NCBI GenBank assembly: GCA_009702205.1
Contig: WLIM01000037.1
Span: forward strand, 1 to 8,939
Source: Actinomycetota bacterium
GTDB taxonomy: Bacteria; Actinomycetota; Actinomycetes; Nanopelagicales; Nanopelagicaceae
Direction of reading: 5' to 3'
DNA length: 8,939 bases
Shown: positions 6,749 to 8,939 of the stretch, piece after piece
How the letters are laid out: the number at the start of each line of letters is the position of its first letter
Position numbering within the stretch: position 1 is the first letter of the stretch
Translations under genes and position numbers: made by a program
The notes under the pieces: model-generated
Seen by the model: the letters and a program-made list of their open reading frames with translations, nothing else
Database searches by the model: none
Told to the model about the DNA's origin: nothing

Positions 6749-7483
6749 TCAGGCAGCGGCGCGCGTGGCGATGGAATAGCCGGCGGCGGTTGCGTCCTTG
6801 TAGAACATCTCGACGGTCTCAAGCGAATATTTGTCAAGGTCCTTGCCTACCAGCGACAGCTTCTTGAGGATGTCGTTGGTGGCGGTAATGATGTGGCATC
6901 CGACCGCATCGGCCTGGAAGATGTTGAGCAGTTCGCGGGGACTGGCCCAGATCAGCTCAGCCTTCGGCCTGGCCTTCATCACTGCGACGGCCTCGGCCAT
7001 GAGCGGGACCGGATCGCGGCCGGTGTCGGCAACACGACCGGCAAACACCGAGATGATGGCCGGCGTTTCGGGCGCGAGACAGGCAGTGATGCGCCTGACC
7101 TGGTCCAGGGTCATTACAGCCGTCACGTTGACTTGCACCCCGGCCTTCGACAGGCGCTCCACAAGTGGGCCGCAAAACTCGCCCTTGGTGTTGGTGACCG
7201 GGATCTTGACGTTGATGCTCTTGCCCCACGAAGCGATTTCGAGCGCCTGCCCTTCCATCGAGGCGAAGTCGTCGGCAAACACCTCGAGCGCCAACGGGCG
7301 ACCGCCGATCGCATCGAGCACCTGGAGCGCAAAAGCGCGGTAGTCCGCGATCCCCGCTTTGCGCATCAAGGTTGGATTCGTTGTGAACCCGGCTATGCGC
7401 GGATTGGCGGCCATTTCCTTGATCCCGGAGAGGTCGGCCCCGTCGGCGAAAAGCTTGACTTTGAGTTGCTGGGCATCGCTCAT
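6749..7483 (-). CDS. Transaldolase / fructose-6-phosphate aldolase-like protein
   Basis: This 244-residue protein matches the small transaldolase (TAL/FSA) family and is shorter than the roughly 317-residue TalB type. Visible motifs are LFADGADL near 11-18 (catalytic Asp region), FTTNPTLM at 33-40, NVKIPVT at 91-97 with Lys93 as the Schiff-base lysine, QVNVTAVMT near 117-125, and SVFAGRVADTG at 145-155. It would transfer or cleave a dihydroxyacetone unit between sugar phosphates through a lysine imine. In this operon a plausible job is making a ketose phosphate (for example sedoheptulose 7-phosphate or an unusual longer ketose) for the SIS isomerase. A housekeeping pentose-phosphate role is less likely given the neighbours. 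The ATG at 7483 overlaps the stop of the HAD phosphatase by four bases and has AAGGA at 7489-7493. The frame is open to 7744, but that region belongs to the phosphatase gene. Confidence 0.9.
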   Translation of the reverse strand: MSDAQQLKVKLFADGADLSGIKEMAANPRIAGFTTNPTLMRKAGIADYRAFALQVLDAIGGRPLALEVFADDFASMEGQALEIASWGKSINVKIPVTNTKGEFCGPLVERLSKAGVQVNVTAVMTLDQVRRITACLAPETPAIISVFAGRVADTGRDPVPLMAEAVAVMKARPKAELIWASPRELLNIFQADAVGCHIITATNDILKKLSLVGKDLDKYSLETVEMFYKDATAAGYSIATRAAA

Positions 7484-8064
7484 GATCGTCCTTGTGAGTT
7501 GGTCGTGGCCTGCGCGCGACCAGCCAGAATGAGATCGCCGGCGCCAACCAGTGATTTTACCGGAATATAGGGCTGTTCCGGGCGCCTTTCCGCGTACCCG
7601 TAATCCACGAAATAGCATCCGCACCCCGCCTTCTGCCCGGCGGCGACGTCCCGCCAGCGGTCCCCCACCATGTAGCTTGAGCCGAGGTCGATCCGGAAGT
7701 CGCGGGCCGCGTCGAGGAGCATGCCCGGACTGGGCTTGCGGCACGCGCAGTTGTCGGTCTCGACATGTGGACAGACCCTGATGGCATCGATCGCAAGTTC
7801 GGCCATCAGCCGCGAGTGCATCTGGGCGAGTATCTCGGGACGCTGCTTGCCGGTCGAGATGTCCGGCTGGTTGGTGACCACCACGTTGAGAAATCCTGCA
7901 GCACGCAGCCGCAGCAGGGCCTCAGGAACTCCGGGGAGGATTTCGAATTCCTCAAGCCGCACCGGGGCGAAAGGCTTACCCCCGCGTACCAGAGACCTGT
8001 TGATTACCCCGTCGCGATCCAGGAAGACAGCTTTTTGCAAGGGAAAGCCGCCCCCGGCTACCAC
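7480..8064 (-). CDS. gmhB: HAD-IIIA sugar-bisphosphate phosphatase, GmhB/HisB-N type
   Basis: This is a HAD-superfamily phosphatase of the subfamily that includes D-glycero-D-manno-heptose-1,7-bisphosphate 7-phosphatase (GmhB) and the N-terminal domain of HisB. With the GTG at 8064 as residue 1, the nucleophile motif FLDRDGVIN has Asp16 and Asp18, motif II is VVTNQ, CRKP contributes motif III, and VGDRWRDV (Asp135 and Asp139) is motif IV. A zinc site is visible as CPH...CACRKP (Cys98, His100, Cys106, Cys108). The loop between His and the second Cys pair is short (5 residues), as in HisB-N and unlike E. coli GmhB. Context favours the GmhB role: removing a distal phosphate between the kinase and nucleotidyltransferase steps. 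The start is uncertain. GTG 8064 overlaps the SIS stop by seven bases; TTG 8040 gives a 186-residue protein starting just before FLDRDG; TTG 8106 would overlap the SIS gene by 49 bases. The stop overlaps the transaldolase ATG. Confidence 0.85.
   Translation of the reverse strand: MVAGGGFPLQKAVFLDRDGVINRSLVRGGKPFAPVRLEEFEILPGVPEALLRLRAAGFLNVVVTNQPDISTGKQRPEILAQMHSRLMAELAIDAIRVCPHVETDNCACRKPSPGMLLDAARDFRIDLGSSYMVGDRWRDVAAGQKAGCGCYFVDYGYAERRPEQPYIPVKSLVGAGDLILAGRAQATTNSQGRS
7489..7493 (-). promoter_or_regulatory. Ribosome binding site AAGGA for the transaldolase gene
   Basis: AAGGA on the minus strand lies 5 bases before the ATG at 7483, inside the end of the HAD gene. It fixes the transaldolase start against the longer open frame. 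Confidence 0.7.
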
Positions 8065-8639
8065 TTGGTAGCGAGCTGCTGCAGGACCGGGTGCGAAACA
8101 AGGCAATGCCAGACGACCGCATGGAAAGCTTCCGTGTGCGGCGTGATGCGCGCGGCATCAACGGTCGGAACGACCACGACACAATCGCCAACCTGCTTGG
8201 TGTAGCCGCCGTCCCGGCCGACCACGCCGAAGACCTTCATGCCCCGGGACTTGGCTTCCTTCAGCCCGGCGACGATGTTGACGCTGACGTTCTTTTCGAG
8301 GTTGCCGCCGCCGACCGAAAACACGAACACCGCGTCGTCCTTGTCGCCTTTGCTCACCTTTAGCCAAGCGGCGAACACGGTCTCCCAGCCTTCATCGTTG
8401 GTGCGCGCGGTGAGCTCGGATACGTTATCCGTGGGCGCGTAGGCCTCGATTCCGCACAGCTTGCGGAAGTCGTTGACCGCGTGCCCGCAGTTGCCCGCGC
8501 TGCCGCCCACGCCGATGAAGAACAGCCGCCCGCCCCGCTCGCGCAACGCGGCGAGTTCGGTCGCGAGTTTCTCGACTGCCGCGAGGTCGATCCCCTGCGC
8601 GACTTTTACGACTTCCTGAAAGTAGGTCTGTGCATGCAT
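8058..8639 (-). CDS. SIS-domain sugar-phosphate isomerase, GmhA-like
   Basis: This 193-residue single SIS domain is almost the same length as E. coli GmhA (192), which converts sedoheptulose 7-phosphate to D-glycero-D-manno-heptose 7-phosphate. GVGGSAGNCGH at 43-53 aligns with the GNGGSA...H element of GmhA. TARTNDEGW at 78-85 keeps the Asn-Asp pair, and GRDGG at 141-145 matches the GKDGG segment. Several positions differ from GmhA: Asp57 stands where GmhA has Glu65, the STSGNS phosphate loop reads SVGGGN (108-113), and the C-terminal QE...H helix reads EA..H, keeping His178. It therefore belongs to a divergent subfamily and may act on another ketose phosphate. The ATG at 8639 matches the family start; the frame open to 8765 runs through the promoter region. 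No Shine-Dalgarno sequence precedes the ATG. It is the first gene of the operon. Confidence 0.88.
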   Translation of the reverse strand: MHAQTYFQEVVKVAQGIDLAAVEKLATELAALRERGGRLFFIGVGGSAGNCGHAVNDFRKLCGIEAYAPTDNVSELTARTNDEGWETVFAAWLKVSKGDKDDAVFVFSVGGGNLEKNVSVNIVAGLKEAKSRGMKVFGVVGRDGGYTKQVGDCVVVVPTVDAARITPHTEAFHAVVWHCLVSHPVLQQLATKW

Positions 8640-8685
8640 GGTGGCGTGGTCCGGCAAAAAATATGGAGAAATAAAAAAGCCGTAG

Positions 8686-8691
8686 ATTATA
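8686..8691 (-). promoter_or_regulatory. Consensus -10 box (TATAAT) for the sugar operon
   Basis: The minus strand reads TATAAT exactly at these positions, about 47 bases before the operon's first ATG. No good -35 box (TTGACA) is visible at 16-18 base spacing; the 17-base position reads CCGGTT. No TGn extension is present either. A sigma-70-type promoter helped by an activator is a reasonable inference. Transcription would start near 8679. Confidence 0.55.
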
Positions 8692-8750
8692 GACGATGTG
8701 CACGGCCGAACCGGAAACGGCGGTGGTAAAGTGGGATTGGATCGTACGCA

Positions 8751-8756
8751 AAGGAG
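8751..8756 (+). promoter_or_regulatory. Ribosome binding site AAGGAG for the cupin gene
   Basis: AAGGAG lies 7 bases before the ATG at 8764, a near-ideal placement. It supports the reality of this partial gene and its start. Confidence 0.8.
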
Positions 8757-8763
8757 CAACGCC

Positions 8764-8939
8764 ATGGCTCAATCGAAGGACCACCCCGCAGAATTCCGCC
8801 ACATCGACGACATGGACTGGGAAACGCTGCGCTTTCCGGGCCAGCACAGCAAGATGCTGTTCCACCCGCGACCGGAACGCCCCACCGAACCCAATGCAGG
8901 ATTCGTGCGCTACGAGGCGGGTGCCCATCATCCCCTGCA
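8764..8939 (+). CDS. Probable cupin-domain protein, N-terminal part (cut by window end)
   Basis: An open plus-strand frame starts at ATG 8764 behind a strong AAGGAG and runs off the window after 58 codons. The protein is hydrophilic and acidic at first (FRHIDDMDWETLRFPGQHSK), then reads KMLFHPRP and FVRYEAGAHHPL. A hydrophobic strand ending in EAGAHHPL followed by a codon beginning CA (His or Gln) looks like the start of a cupin metal-binding motif (G-x-x-x-P-x-H-x-H), as in ChrR-type cupins and cupin anti-sigma factors. The zinc or metal ligands would lie beyond the edge, so function is not established. It is divergent from the sugar operon and shares its intergenic region; a regulatory link is possible but unproven. 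Confidence 0.7.
   Translation, partial: MAQSKDHPAEFRHIDDMDWETLRFPGQHSKMLFHPRPERPTEPNAGFVRYEAGAHHPL

Larger units (their letters stand above)
8640..8763. other. Divergent intergenic promoter region
   Basis: These 124 bases separate the operon's first gene (minus) from the cupin gene (plus). The segment from about 8655 to 8692 is AT-rich in contrast to the GC-rich coding DNA. On the minus strand it gives a U-rich leader of about 40 bases for the operon. No convincing terminator or operator repeat was seen. Confidence 0.6.

Noticed and set aside
5698..6867. 389-codon plus-strand open frame
   Set aside because: Antisense to the SDR gene with canonical active-site motifs; composition is that of a high-GC shadow frame.
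7484..7744. N-terminal 87-codon extension of the transaldolase
   Set aside because: It is out-of-frame reading of the phosphatase gene; ATG 7483 has a ribosome binding site and the ATGA overlap.
8640..8765. N-terminal 42-codon extension of the SIS protein
   Set aside because: It runs through the TATAAT and AT-rich leader, and the family starts at ATG 8639.
1..8939. CRISPR array, tRNA, rRNA, insertion sequence or terminator
   Set aside because: No regularly spaced repeats, tRNA-like folds, transposase or terminal inverted repeats, or hairpin followed by a T-run were seen; the T-runs near 8655-8678 are in the operon leader without a GC stem.

Overview
This window is an accessory sugar-biosynthesis locus from a high-GC bacterium. 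Gene style (ATGA overlaps, AGGAG-type ribosome binding sites, GmhA/GmhB/HldE-like enzymes) suggests a Gram-negative Pseudomonadota, possibly a betaproteobacterium. The sequence alone does not fix the taxon, and nothing in it indicates a phage or a transposon.

Layout. Eight genes lie head to tail on the minus strand, running from about 8639 down to 34, with junctions from a 7-base overlap to a 34-base gap. They almost certainly form one operon. A perfect TATAAT at 8686-8691 sits just upstream of the first gene. In order of transcription they are: a SIS-domain sugar-phosphate isomerase (GmhA-like), a HAD-IIIA phosphatase (GmhB-like), a small transaldolase, two extended-SDR nucleotide-sugar epimerases/dehydratases, a nucleotidyltransferase-PfkB kinase fusion (the two halves of HldE in swapped order), a Gfo/Idh/MocA oxidoreductase, a UDP-glucose-dehydrogenase-family protein, and a third SDR. 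The operon may continue past the left edge. On the right, divergently transcribed, is the first part of a probable cupin protein, beginning at 8764.

How the genes may work together. A transaldolase could supply a ketose phosphate such as sedoheptulose 7-phosphate. The SIS isomerase would convert it to an aldose phosphate, the PfkB domain would phosphorylate C1, the HAD enzyme would remove the distal phosphate, and the nucleotidyltransferase domain would make the NDP-sugar. The three SDRs, the Gfo/Idh enzyme and the UGD-like protein would then tailor it. No glycosyltransferase, flippase or polymerase is present, so this is a precursor module for a surface glycan or another glycoconjugate.

Most notable: the UGD-family protein has Asn (residue 254) where the catalytic Cys should be. 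The neighbouring SDR has HxxxH (133-137) in place of YxxxK. The SIS protein has an altered phosphate loop. The HldE-like fusion is in permuted domain order. Together these point to a non-standard higher-carbon sugar pathway rather than ordinary heptose synthesis.
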